Shown here piece by piece: positions 33,138 to 45,054 of a stretch of 64,000 bases of DNA. The DNA is from Roridomyces roridus (taxonomy: Eukaryota > Basidiomycota > Agaricomycetes > Agaricales > Mycenaceae). Within the stretch, counting starts at the first letter, position 1, and each line of letters opens with the position of its first letter. The DNA lies in NCBI GenBank assembly GCA_029378245.1, contig JARKIF010000001.1, forward strand, positions 3,534,001 to 3,598,000. The letters are read 5' to 3'. The notes beneath the pieces were generated by a model. That model was not told the DNA's origin. It worked only from the letters and a program-made list of their open reading frames with translations, and made no database searches. Made by a program: the position numbers and the translations under genes.

Positions 33138-33168
33138 CAGGCTCATTACTCATGCATGTGGAGACACC

Positions 33169-33620
33169 GGTCCATATATGGAGGACCCCACACTATACGG
33201 TCACATGCCGTTGTGGGTTCGGACAAAATGACCCTCGAAAATGCCCTTCAGGCCGGCAGAAAGTTCGGACAAGCCAGCCCGCCGCAGGCGGAGCCCGGAC
33301 GAAGGTTCGGACAAGGGAGGGTCTGGAGGCCACCAAATCGACCCAATCTCGGTCCTGTTCAGCGTTGTCATCACGGCCGCAGGTAGCGTTTGGCTGCAGT
33401 TTGCCGGGAGATTGAGGGTGATTTGCAGGGGAGCCGCGCAGATTTGAGGGCGAAAATTTTGATAAATTCGGGCCGAACTTCCAAAAAAGGCAACTCGGCT
33501 ATCAGGCCGTTGGTGGGTTCGGACAAATGGGCTGGCGCCCCACTAAACTGGTTCGGACAACGGCGTCCGGCCGGCGGAAACGACCTTTGGGGGTATAGTG
33601 TGGGGTCCTATATATGGACC
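33169..33620. mobile_element. 452-bp MITE-like element with TTCGGACAA repeats
   Basis: The inverted ends are GGTCCATATATGGAGGACC then CCACACTATAC (33169-33198) and the reverse of GTATAGTGTGGGGTCC then TATATATGGACC (33593-33620). Five TTCGGACAA motifs are spread inside, two near each end. No target duplication was found, so the true termini may lie a few bases away. Confidence 0.65.
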
Positions 33621-34255
33621 CGCGTGCGTGATAAGGATCCTTCCGTTGATGTCGGCGCCGTAAGTAGTCGACAGTCCCTGTCAGACACTTTTCACAAGTC
33701 TTTCTTTGGTCTTTCTTACTGGTTCACTGATTGGGATTTGGAAACAGAGGACAGACAGAAATTTATAGAGGTCATTCCCAAATATTATCATTCTCAGTTG
33801 TAATAGTGTACTAGTACTTGAATCAAAGGAGGTAGGGGTCAGGAACCCGAGTGAGTGTTGCCGTGCCCAGAGGTGAGCAACAGAGTTGAACGGGGTTCCT
33901 AGCTGAGCTCTTCAAGTCTTATGGTATTGCATTGAGTCTCAATCCCCGAGAGATAGGCAGCTGGAAGTCACGAGCCGCAGTAGGCAGTTGATGTTGTCAG
34001 AGGATGGGGTGCCGGCAGCGTGTGACCCCGAAATCCAAAACCAGTCCGCCGAACGCTGCCGGCGATGGGCCATCGGATCTAGAATTGAACTTAAAACTCA
34101 TTGGATGATGCCTGATGAAGTGTGGGTTCAAATGAGGATTTAGCTCCGAAAGGACCCACGAAACGGCACAATTTGGCCATCTCGTGTCAGACCCATTTTG
34201 GACCCGCGTTTCAAATTGTCATTACGCGCTGCCGGAGACTTCAAGGAGATTTGAT
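33621..34255. other. spacer between mobile elements
   Basis: A plus-strand tail SFFGLSYWFTDWDLETEDR, ending at 33803, may be a captured or relic exon. Nothing else is supported. Confidence 0.35.
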
Positions 34256-34571
34256 TAGAGCGTATTGGATCTCGAAAAAAGTGGAATTTCTGTCGAACGA
34301 AACTCGCTTAGGATTAAGCAAGTTTCGACAAAATTGATGGGGATGATCTCGCCCTGAAGCAAGCTCGCCACCGTTCTGCGAGTCTTTGCAGAGGACATTC
34401 CCAGAGATGAGTGTGTAGACACCTGTTTTGCTTGCACGTCTGCTGGACCTGAAATGAGCAAGAAACTCGTGATTTACTGCTCTCCATCAACTTTGGGATT
34501 TCACGACATCCGCTCCACTTTACCCGAGATTTCGCTTAAAGTGCACTTTTTTCCAAATCCAATACGCTCTA
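34256..34571. mobile_element. Tc1/mariner-like MITE (312 bp)
   Basis: The inverted ends GAGCGTATTGGAT, then AAAAAAGTG after a few differing bases, occur at 34258 and, reversed, at the right end (34569). TA flanks both sides (34256-34257 and 34570-34571), as expected for Tc1/mariner insertions. No transposase is present. Confidence 0.65.
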
Positions 34572-35598
34572 TTACAGGAACCACGACATGGTGAGCAAAC
34601 AAATCTCCCTCTCTTCTTCGATTTTTTCTCTCTTTTTTCTCTCTTTTGCAACTTGATTAATTCTGCTTCTCCACAGACATACGACATGAGCCTGGAGACA
34701 AACCATAACATGGATCCGCTCGGGCCGCGACGGTGCTCGCTTCGCAGTGCTGCCGAATGTGTCCGAAAAACGTTGCTGTACTTGTACCCCGCTAATAAGT
34801 ACTTATAAGAGCCATAAGCGTGTAAGCAAAACACACCTCTCATAAGTGAACTACAAGCAAAAAGTTCGTCTTAGAGGCAATGTATAAGTTGCAGCCTGAA
34901 AGTATAAGTGCATCAGTCATTTGATAAGCGGATCAACTCGGGAACCAGCGAGCCCAATCTGCTGCTACCCCTCACGAGTCCAATTCGCCTCGGCCGTCAC
35001 CGCCTTCGTCGCTGGCCTCCTCGTCGTTCCCTCCATCGACGTGTCAGTAGCTTGGCTAGTGGTTACCATCCTTTAACATCTACCCACCGACGGCCGTCGC
35101 GGACGGATGGTTCTCAATCCGGAGGGCAGTCATCCCACTGTCTTCAACCTGCAGCTGGCCGCCCCATGACGAACCTTTCTGAAGCTTTAAGCCGTGACGG
35201 AGTGCAGACGTACGTACGAACAGGGCCGGCTCAGGATTTAATTATTGGTGTGTCCACCTGGGTCTTGCACGCCTTCCATTCAGCTAATGTCCGCCAAGGC
35301 GGAACTGGGAGACGGTCAAACCACAAAGAAGACCTCGAGCCATTCCGGGCATATAGTTGAAGGCTCTGCTGGCCATACGCGAGAAACTCCCGCCCATCGT
35401 GCACCCTCGGCAAAATTGACAACGGGAAACTCGGCATCGTCAAGAGAGCAGCTCTGCTGCCCTTGATTTTGGAGCATGTACAGGTTATGAGTAGATAACA
35501 CGGGAAGGGGATTCATTGTATATGAAATAGAAGGAACTTGAATAATTCAAATTCAAAGGCATTATCGGGCAGCGGATAGGCACAGTGATGTCAACAAG
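34572..35598. other. spacer without supported gene
   Basis: Only short open frames occur, for example plus 34908-35360, with biased composition. No repeats stand out. Confidence 0.4.
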
Positions 35599-35829
35599 TC
35601 ATGTATCCAGCAATTCCTCGCAAAACAAGACCCAAACTTCCTCCCAAAAAGCCCCAATCCTCTGGATCTCCTTGTCCTTATTCATCCGCAAGACGTAACA
35701 CTCCAGGAGCGCCAGTCCTTGGAAGCGAGCCTGCAGAAGGATGAGCAAAGGCGCGTTCCTAAATCCCCACCACCCAACGGTCCAGGCACCATCGCGGGGC
35801 GTCTGAGAAAAAATAAGTGAAAGAAGGCA

Positions 35830-35861
<32 letters not shown>

Positions 35862-36965
35862 GTACGATGGTCAACTGACGCGATCTAGCACCATATTTGA
35901 GCATCGGAGGCGTCAAAATTCGCGCCTGGACATTGAGCGGGCCAGCAGTGTGGTCGGCGTGCATCCCAAACTTGCGGACATACTCGGACTGGCCGTACGC
36001 GAGAACATGGATACCAGCAACAATGCTGTTGAAGCGGTCGGCTAGTTTCTTGGTCGCAAAGTCGAGGACATCCTTGGTCTTCTCCGCAGACTATCAAAGG
36101 GAATGAGCGGAAGGAAGACAGAGTCAAAAAAGAAGGTACTCACAACTTGCTTGCGCATGAGCTGGCCGCGAGGAACCTTGCACAACTCCGAAGAAAACGC
36201 GTGAGAGAAAGTCGACAAAAGAACAAAGAAAACTCACCCAAAGGAATAAGAGCACCAGAGCCGACTTCAACACAAATCACGTCGGGGTACTGAGGCCGCT
36301 TGTTCTGCGTCTTAGCCAAGTACTCGGCAACAGTCATGCTTAGCCCTCGCGCAGCTGGAACGTGGGAGCCGACGTGCCCGCCTGGCTAAACTTCTTGATA
36401 ATCCGCGGCGTCTGGACCTCGACTCCACTAGCGTTGGTGTGGGTGGTGACGAGACGGGTGCCGCTGATGAAGCGTTGGAGGCGGATACGCTCACAGTTGA
36501 GGAGGCCAAACTTGGGGGAGAGAGCGTTGGGTCGTTCTTGCCAATGTACTGAAGGTAAACGCCGAGGAGGCGGCCGGCCTTGTACACAGTACCGGTGGAG
36601 ATGTGGACGTTGATGAGCATCTTGCCCATGGCGGGACGAATGGGCTGGAAGTAGCCACACCCTGGAAGAATGAGTTAGTGACGAAACTGATGACCAAGAT
36701 GCACGATAACGCACAGAGCTGCAAGCCAGCACCAATGTCCTTGATCTCTCGCCGGTCAGAGAAGGAGCGCACATTGAATGGAAAGATGAGCACGGGCTGC
36801 AGGCGAGTGACGACGTTGAGAGCGGTAATGGTGGTGAGGACGGAGTTGTCGTGGGATGAAGCTCGGGGTTGATCTCGGCGACGTGGGAGAGCTTGAGCTT
36901 GTGGACATTGGGACCCTTGCCGGTCGAGCTGGACGCGGCGTCGGCGAATCCTGCTCAAGAGCTGG
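35599..36965 (-). pseudogene. decayed, truncated Argonaute gene
   Basis: The order on the minus strand matches the front half of fungal Argonautes: NVHKLKLSHVAEINPE; NSVLTTITALNVVTRLQPVL and FPFNVRSFSDRREIKDIGAG (ArgoN); RGYFQPIRPAMGKMLINVHI (linker 1); a PAZ region (RIRLQRFISGTRLVTTHTN, MTVAEYLAKTQNKRPQYPDV, VEVGSGALIP); and VPRGQLMRKQV, KTKDVLDFATKK and YGQSEYVRKFGMH (linker 2). It then runs into unrelated sequence ending ELLDT; MID and PIWI are absent. Lesions are a frame jump after INPE, another near 36530 (PNALSP), an in-frame TAA at 36340-36342 before MTVAEY, and a probable lost splice acceptor near 36190. One intron contains a GA run. An intact protein cannot be made. Confidence 0.85.
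35828..35856. repeat. (GA)n microsatellite
   Basis: A run of about 13 GA units lies in the last intron of the Argonaute relic, where it forms the pyrimidine tract on the coding strand. Confidence 0.85.
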
Positions 36966-37208
36966 AGCAAGAGAATGTGACTGGTCAAGGGCGCTGATGA
37001 GAAACGTGAAGCTATGGGAGCGACACATCCACATGCCGGACCTCTCTCGGCGTCGCAGCGCGTTTCAGAATCTTGACGACTGCATTTACACCCGGACACG
37101 CCTCGAACGTGAGCATACGAGGCGGGAATGAAAGAAAGTCGACGTCACGCCGCGAATAAATAAACAACAACTATTGTTGACCTTGTCTCCGACCTTCACC
37201 ACCCCAAA

Positions 37209-37703
37209 ATGTCAGCACTCCCCATTCTACCCTCGCCTCCTTTTGAGCTCTCTGAGCCCTCATCTTCTGAGCCCACGGCCTCTCAGTCCTCGCCCTCTGA
37301 GCCCTCGGCCCCTCCATCGACCCCATTAAGTGTGAGTCTCATCCCGCCGCCTCGTCTGTCTGAATACTTGGCTGAAACTGGTGCAGGCTTCTCACATCAT
37401 CGCGTCCGCGACCGGGGACAAACTCCTCCGTGAAGGCAACCTCGCCTACACGCGCCTTTTGCGCGAGCAGTCCGAGTCTGCCCGCTCCTACTTCCGTCTG
37501 CTCCACTATTGCAGGGATGTTATTAAGCTGCACTGCGACATAACGTGTGTTTTTAATCGTTATCGCTGTCACTTTTCTAATCCCTCTTGACCTTCAGAGA
37601 TGAAGCGGATTCCCTACTTTGTACCTGCCGCCAATTGGCCGCTTTCGACCCGGACGAGCCTGTCGCAAGAGATGAAGAATTGAAGCTGTTTGCCCCGGCC
37701 TGA
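37209..37703 (+). CDS. small protein of unknown function (128 aa)
   Basis: Exons 37209-37331, 37387-37544 and 37598-37703 close exactly. A Ser/Pro/Glu-rich start (LPSPPFELSEPSSSEP) is followed by a helical segment, HIIASATGDKLLREGNLAY then TRLLREQSESARSYFRLLHY and CRDVIKLHCDIT, ending DEADSLLCTCRQLAAFDPDE. The family is not recognised; the helix spacing is faintly TPR-like but too short to claim. Confidence 0.65.
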
Positions 37704-40700
37704 GCGACTTGAAATTGTCGATTGGGCAGGTCCGGGGACCCGTGCGCGCAGCCCAACGATTATATGTAGTTTTTTTTTTTTTGTATTCATGTACCTCCCA
37801 GAATCGACGCGTCCAGCTGAGTTTAGCGCTTGGCAGCGCTTATGAAATTGATCCAGACTTATCAAAAATTGGACCCGCTTATACATACTTGTCAACACTT
37901 GTGACTAACGCTCCACTTACAAGCTCAAACCCAGATTTCCGACATGTGGCTATGCACTGAGTGGCACAAGCTGAGGTGCGAGAACTCAACTCCAGACTCT
38001 CGTCTCGGGCTGCAAATCGCTATATCCCCTCCTTAAGGGTCCAATAGTGGGCACCGCAAGTTGTGGAGCGATAGAGCCAGAATTGAGTGAGTTTGGATGG
38101 GTCGCTCGCGACCCATCAATTTCCTTCGTACAATTTGTCCTTGTTTTCCGCCTGGTTCCACCCTCTGCCATCACGTGTTACTGAAGAATTGCTCGCTTCG
38201 CTCGCAATAAAGCCCAGCCACTCGACGTCCATTCTCCCATTCTCTTGACTCTCGGCCACCACCATCTCTCTTTACTCGCCTCTATACCCCGTTCGTCCCT
38301 CTTTACTCTCATCCCGCACCTCTTGCTCAACTCGCCCAGATGCTCAGGCCGGTGACGACTTTCACGGACGCCGTTCATCTGAAACCCCTCAATGCTTTGC
38401 ATGCGAGCGTCAGGGCAGGTGGAGAGCCTCTGACGGCGGTCAGGACACTTCCGCGGGTCTCCCAGCTATCCTAGGCCATCCTACGTAGAGAACTGGGTTT
38501 CCTGAAAGGGCGTGGCACCCACCGCCGTGCCGAGGCGTTTACTCGATATGCTCCCCTGCCTTGTGACTAGACGCTTCGTGACCGGCCGAGCGACAGGTTC
38601 GCGCGGTGCTGGACGGGTGACCCGATCGTATTGAGCGTGGTGTTAGGATTCATCGTTCCGAGTCCAACTGGGATCCGCTGCTTTCCACCATTTTTTCGTG
38701 CGTCATCCCTCTTGTTTTTATATCATCTACTTACTCTTCAACACGCGACTACACACTCGCCAGCAACGGTGCCCGAAACCCCTCAGAGCGCCGCTTGCCA
38801 GCATCAGAGTTTCGTTGAGAGTCTCTGGTGGTTGTTAGGACACGTCTACGGTCCTCCCGGCGATCTTTCATAGAATAGAGAGCTGGGGTTCCCGAAAGTG
38901 GCGTGCCCGAGACTTCTCGTGCCGAGGCCTTTGATTGCTCGCCTGGCTCGGTGACTGGACCTCATGAAGCGCTGAAAGGCGTGGAGTGTTCTGTCCGCGG
39001 CGTTCTGAGCGTGGTGCTAGGGTTCGTCGTCCCGATTTGCGTTGCTACCCCAATTTTTTGCTCCTCGTTGCCTTCGCGGTGACTCGTCGTGATTGGCTTG
39101 TGCGCACGCTCTGGTGAGTAAGTATCATCCGTTCTTGTTGCGAACTCTTCTGACCCTGTCTTCTTCAGACTCTTACGTAGCCTGTCATCTACTGTAGCTA
39201 ACACGCAATCTATCCCTTTTAATCCTAACCATCGCTGTCTTCCCCATCTTGAGATCGCCGACTATTGAGTGCATCACTGCGTCTCTCGACGTCGTTGACG
39301 CCCCTTCCAAACGCATGATTCTCTCCGGCTCTCCTTCTCGTGACAGCCCGGGCTTGCGACATACTGCTTTCATCTGTGTGCATGAAGCTACGCACGACCC
39401 TCGTTTGCTCCTTCCCCGGGCCATGTACAGGCATGTGTTCCCCGCGACGCCACCGAGGATTTTCGAAAAAAACAGACACTACACTTACTTTCGTCCTCGT
39501 TGCGGCCAATTCTCGGGAACTTATGAACGTGTTTCAGTGCTCTTCTTTCATGTCTCCCACGAGCAACCCAGAACCCAGACGCAGAGTAGGGCGAATTGGA
39601 GAAACCCGTACGAAATTTGTGCACACCGTTATAAAATTGTCACCATGTACGGGCATACAGGAAAAAGTGAAATTTTGAGGTGGTAGGCAAGCACACACGT
39701 GTCGAGTCCTCGTGGATTCCACGGTGGCCCCTACCAGCGCGCATTCGATACATAAACGCGTTGAATCGCTCGCCAGCCTGAGGTAACGATTGGTCGGGAT
39801 GCAAGCAGAATAAAAAGAAGCGTACTGACGGTAAGGATTTGTTACTACTTCGGAGGCCGCAATGCTCTCAGTTGCTGCGATCCAGCCCGAGGACTACAAA
39901 CATTTGAGCGAAATAACGCGCAGCCCAAGCAGGTAACGCACCTTGAGATACACTATCCGTCACCCTGGTCGTTCTTGGACTTCGGCACCGTAGTCTTGAT
40001 GAGTGATGTCGAGCACTTGAATCGAAGACGATCCGGAAACTGTTTCCCCGCCGATAGTGCCCTCCGCGCTACCCCCCTTCGTCGCTAGAGGGCGTCATTG
40101 ATGGCATTGAAATGAATTCCAAATCGGCCTTAATGGGTATGTGGATTGCGGGCGTTGCTTGGAGAGAAAAGGTGGAAGCAGTGGAAAGTCATCGTCGTGG
40201 ACGCGGGAAAAAGAACAAAGGCATGTGCCTAAAGCCACCGAGCGCGAGCGGTCTCATCTGAATCTGGTGCTGAGCGAGCCGCTCTCGCGGAAGGATTCGG
40301 AGACTCCGACGTCGGGGAAAAGGGAGTACTGCTACACGTGGATACGTGGCGCATGGAGGGAGAGGACAAGAGTATGTAGACCATGATCGATGATCCGGAG
40401 CAGCGGGCCAACAGCGGGCCCCGGCATTTGAAAATTGCAGCACCTGTCCTCCTCTTCCATCCCTGTCTCATCTCAGCGCTGGAGAACCGAGTGTCTACTC
40501 TGCAGTTTGGGACCGCGCAGGAGGACAGTCCTCCTCGCCTCCCTCCCCACGGCCACATTTCCATGCCATGGAACCTTGAGCGCTTCAGCTGGCCAGCGTT
40601 GACGTGCAGAAGAAGAGTAAGCCATCGGAGGCTGTCTCATCTGGGGCACTCGGTCAATGGCTTCTGCTGTTGGGTGCTCATGTAGACTTGTGCAGCTCTC

Positions 40701-41212
40701 CTTTGCCTCTGCGAGTGTCGGGGCCGGGCAACTGGTGCTGCAGTGGTGCGTGACCGTTTTACGCTGTACCGACGAGACTGACCCGTGCCTAGAGGATTGA
40801 GCTTCAGGGCAGAGGACCACTTTAAGAGAACCCTCCGCCAAACTTACCGTCTTTTGTGCAGGTGCTTTGTTCGAGGCGTTGTCCGCAGTAAGTGACGGTA
40901 GAACTCTGCGTTCCGTCGGTGGGTCTTGCAAGTCAAAAAATACTCCGAATTGGCGCGCAGAAGCATGACAAGAGACTGAACGCGCGACTTCAAGACGAGG
41001 CTGCCTCAGCTTGGAGAACCCGACGCGAGCCCAACGCACAACTTGAAGACAGCCCAGAGAAATATGTCGCGTCTTTCATTTTACTTGCGAGTCTTGTCTG
41101 AGGTATCTGAGAAAATAAACGAGGCGCAGTGAACTAGGAGCGAGTTTGAGTAGAATGACAGAACAGATCATCAACAAGCCGCGCCACCCTTACCCTCCGC
41201 CTCCATCTCGCC
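37704..41212. other. gene-poor region with a diverged 400-bp duplication
   Basis: No gene is supported over 3.5 kb. Two similar blocks, about 38411-38660 and 38815-39030, share GAGAACTGGGTTTCC/GAGAGCTGGGGTTCC, GTGCCGAGGC and TGAGCGTGGTG. The right end (about 40680-41200) is homologous to 45095-45560 in front of the second F-box gene and is the duplicated promoter region. An 81-aa frame at 40141 is not convincing. Confidence 0.5.
38411..39035. repeat. diverged direct repeat pair
   Basis: The blocks at about 38411-38660 and 38815-39030 align over most of their length with many substitutions. Each ends with GAGCGTGGTG[TC]TAGG[AG]TTC. They are non-coding in all frames I read. Confidence 0.55.
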
Positions 41213-43326
41213 ATGCGAAAAATCATTCCTTTCTCCCTCCGCCCCAAGCATTTTCATGTGTTTTATGAATTCCAGGGATTCTCCAATGATATTATCCTAG
41301 TGGTGCGTGCAAGTACAAGCAGAAACGGGCGAGATACTAATATGCGAGCAGATACTGGAGAATTGCAGCCCTCATGCCCTTATTCAAATATTTATGACTT
41401 CCAAGCCTCTCAACGCCATCATCCTCGCGCACCCGCGTCTGTGGGACGTGGTGTTGGTGAATATAGCTCGCGGCGGTTGTCCCCGTGTCCCCGCTCTGCC
41501 CACAGTAACGGCCAGTGGCAACTACACCCACCGGGCCTATATCCAATTCATCTTTGGTGGAGGAGAATGTTCAGTGAGTCGCCCAGTATCTGCATAATCT
41601 CATTTGCTCACTGGCGAGCAGCAACCTCAGTGTGAGACTGTCAACGTCGCCAACCCTTCTCATCCCCTCGTTGGCCAACCGTTCGATTTCCTCTTTCGTT
41701 TCCGGTCTTGTTCGGTACGCCGTGGGTACAGCGCATTCATCTGATAAACTAACCCGGATTGCAGAAGAGCTGCAAGAGCAGCATCGAGTAGGCGTCTTTT
41801 GCTCCCGCACGGCGCGTTCTAACTAAGGCGTTCTTAGTGCCAATTTGATTAGGCAGGACCTCATTCACAAGTATGACAATGCGGATTGGGGAAAGTGGTT
41901 GCCACGGGATCTGTCGGGGGACAGCGAGCCGGTCTTCTTCTACTCGGAGTTGGACGTGGCGGACGCGCAAGCAGAACGGGAGCAGGCGCAGATTGTCGAT
42001 TCGGGTGAAGTCAGATACGACGCCAATTTTCCGATTCGGTCACGCAGGCAACTGGACCAGGTGATGTCCAGCCTTCCGACCTTTTCCGTGTAACTGACGA
42101 GGGATATTAGGAATGCCGCCGGCGGGCCCATTCTCGCGACGCTATTCAACAGGTCTCTTTTTTGAACTGTGACCCCCCGGCTACCGTTGTAACGACTCGA
42201 ATAGAACGCCAAATCGCTGCGCAAGTGGCAGAAACTATACCTGGCCGAGCACCAGCGGGTCAATAGTCTCAATACCGAATTGTAAGTCAATCCCTACGTG
42301 CATCTCACACCGTCTGATACCGAAATCTGCAGCGTCAAGAAGATGGCCGTCACTGTTTCCAAGAAGGCTAGCGGGATTCAGCGAACACCGACAATGTCCC
42401 GCCTCCTTTTTGCCTTCAACCGCGATCTAGAGCTGCTGACATTGACCGGTGGGATATTTTCTCAGATACTATAGTTAGATCGTCTAACATCAACAGTGTG
42501 GACGCAAAACCGCGCAGCCATTCTAGTGGAGCTCGAATCAATGTCACAAGGCGCTTTCCCCTCGGAGGTGCAGCTGCGCCCCGAAGACAAGATACCGTGT
42601 CCCCTATGCTCAAATTGCCGCCTCCACCGGCTCGACTCGCTTGGAGCGCACGTCATCGCCAAGTGTGTAATGCGACCCAGTGTTCGCCCAAAGGGCAAAG
42701 CCCTTTGAGACCCCTCTGCAGAGGGCTATGAAAATTTTCGTGACATTTCAAAGCTCTCAGAGCCCTATGAGATCACGTGCTTTTCGCATCAATCAATCGA
42801 TCAATCACCGGCGGGAGGCGCATCAAGTTACACCGACGAGTCACGACAACCCGCCCCCCTTTGTTGTCATCATTTCTACTCAAACAGAAAGGGAAATTAG
42901 CTGTGTGGTTCTCGGCATTCAGCATCTCTGTGTTTCTGTCAAGGTTCTGTGGCCGTAAATCTAATGTTCGAAAAAATGTGATTTTTTCTCAGAGGCCTTT
43001 GAGATGCCCTATGAGAAAAGCCCTTTGACCTTTGCAAGGCCTTTGAGCCTCCGGGACCCAGATTCAAAGCCCTCTGGGCGAACACTGATGCGACCAACTA
43101 TCCACTGTCTGTTGTTGATGTGTTTCCTAAGGCACCCCCGCGTGGATCCCAGCACTATTCCCGGTGTTGTCCCTGCTGGGAAGAGTTACTGCATGGAGTG
43201 CCCAAAATCCTGCAGAATTTACACCACACACGGGCTAGCGGATCACAAGGCGACTGTGTACGTCTGCCCACCTTTTCTCGGGCCACAGCTGATCAAATTT
43301 GGAGCAGACATCCGACTGCAAGTTAA
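41213..43326 (+). CDS. F-box protein with two C-terminal C2H2 zinc fingers (paralogue 1)
   Basis: Eleven exons (41213-41302, 41352-41573, 41622-41714, 41765-41787, 41838-42060, 42111-42152, 42205-42281, 42333-42448, 42497-42662, 43132-43257, 43308-43326) give 398 residues. The N-terminus has a basidiomycete F-box-like region: FSNDIILV, CSPHALIQIFMTSKPLNAII, LAHPRLWDVVLVNI. Middle exons are polar and helical. The C-terminus has CPLC followed by HVIAKH and CMEC followed by HKATVH, two C-x2-C ... H-x4-H fingers. The F-box core is weaker than in the paralogue at 45570 (LENCSPHAL against FEQCSPRDL). Intron 9 (42663-43131) is swollen by a 410-bp MITE and its acceptor is AAG. The predicted role is a substrate adaptor of an SCF ubiquitin ligase; the target is unknown. 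Confidence 0.8.
42670..43095. mobile_element. hAT-type MITE in an intron (410 bp)
   Basis: The element is 42678-43087. Its inverted ends begin CAGTGTTCGCCCA and continue AGGGC. ATGCGACC is duplicated at 42670-42677 and 43088-43095. The interior has repeated CCCTTTGAG-type words near both ends. The matching intron of the paralogue (near 47014) has TAATCCGACCAACTG uninterrupted, giving the empty site. Confidence 0.93.
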
Positions 43327-43679
43327 TTTATTTAAAGGCTGTGTATTCCATGGATTCGATTTGTAAATACCTCGCATTTGTATCCAAACACTTTAGCGTA
43401 GAATTTGCGTAGAATAGATGATGGTGGGCTTGAAGTAATGGAAACGAGTGTATTCAAGGCAGTAAACTCGTCAAGAGTCCCAAGACGTGAATGGATACCA
43501 GCGAGAACTACGAAGGCCACACAAACAATCCCCGTAAAGTCGCACCCACGCTGGGGTAATGTCAGCAAGAGAAGCGGAAGCCCAGATAAAGACGCACTGC
43601 AGGGTCGAAGGCTGGGTGCATTTGGACATCTGGGCCACTGGCGTCTGAGCGGCACTGCTGTCTCCCGCAAGCACCACAC

Positions 43680-43890
43680 GACAAGTGATGCCATCCTGCT
43701 GATTATCGCCCGCGAGGGATACGGACGAGACGGACGTCTGGATACCGTTGGTGACACCGTTTTGAAAGACGGGAGTGGGAAAGGGTAAGGAGACAGGGTT
43801 GCGGTTGGTCGCAGGAGCGATCACGCCGGAAGGGGAGCATTGCAAGCTGCCTCGGTTCTGGAGGCTGAGGCTTGATATTACGGTGACCTC
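43680..43890 (-). pseudogene. copied fragment of the three-RRM gene (exon 5)
   Basis: The minus frame reads NPVSLPFPTPVFQNGVTNGI then TSVSSVSLAGDNQQ, nearly the same as NPVSLPVPTPVIQNGVTNGI then TSVSSVSLASDNQQ in the RRM gene (about 50550-50660). The flanking similarity ends abruptly and there is no start or RRM. It is a dead fragment. Confidence 0.85.
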
Positions 43891-45054
43891 GCTGCGTGGA
43901 ATCTTTAAAGTCGTGCAAGACGGCGGATCTGGGCGACAACTCGAGGATCCTATGGGGAACATTGGCAGACTGCCGCCCATATGTTGTGTGCGTGACGTTG
44001 ACAAGAAACGCCTGTAGAAAGGCGTTGTCGGAGAACATTCAAAGCCCCATAAAAGAGTTTGAGAGACAGACGGAACTTACTGGTCCATTTTGCGCGCGAT
44101 GCAGCCCGTCGACCCCAGCGATACAATATCCGTCGTCCGATTGCGCTCACTGTTCCAGGATCAGCCAAGAAAGACAGACAGACGGCTTTCGTCCACCTTC
44201 TACTTGACGGTTCTAGACGATCAGGAAGTCATTCCTTGCCCGACTGCCAAAGCCTTTGGTCGCATACTCTAAGTTCGAGGCAGCCAGAGTCCAGACGCAG
44301 GATAGTAGCACTGAGATTTGGTGTCAGCAGAGTCGTTTCCCCAGCAAGGAAAGGACATACATAGTCCGAAATACTGGTCTGGCCAAAGTCTGGGGGAGAG
44401 ACTGGGGCATCCAATTCGCACTGGTCCAGCAGCCTCGAAGGCCAGGACTGGTGGAAGATAAAACGGAGGGGGCAGATGCATGCAAAGTTACTGGACTTGA
44501 AGCTCTGCTTTTTCGTGGAGGCCAGCTCAAAACTGTTTGTTGTTCGGAGTCGGCCTCGAGGGAAATAAACAAATCGCTGCGGACCATCGCAGCCTGGTAG
44601 CGACCGAATTCACCAGGGCGGTGGAGATTGAGTCGTATCCTTCTGCGACGAAGTAAGCGTCAAGGGAAAGAGTCGGAAGCAACAGCTGCCGACCTTCGCA
44701 TTCAAATCGTCGCGGCCGAGCAACGCCGAATGTCTCGGCTAGCGCCAAGCCTTGTCCCTGCTCCTGCTTCTTCGACGCCCGTTGCAGCGTGCACAGACGA
44801 GAAGCTCGTCCTGCAATCCACCACGCACCCTCAGTTTTGAGCCCGGCGGTAAACCAATCGGAGTCCATTCTTCCCTCGGTCGGGGTGTACCGCGCCTGAC
44901 CGTTTCTGGGATCTCCATCGGCCCCGGCAAGGGAATATATGGCCAGCACTATGAATTTTTGTGAGCAAGAAGTCAAGAACTCTGGTATACGATTCTCTTA
45001 CCTGCTCGGCCTAGGGAGTGTCTACTGTTGATTCACGAATCTAATGAATCGCCG

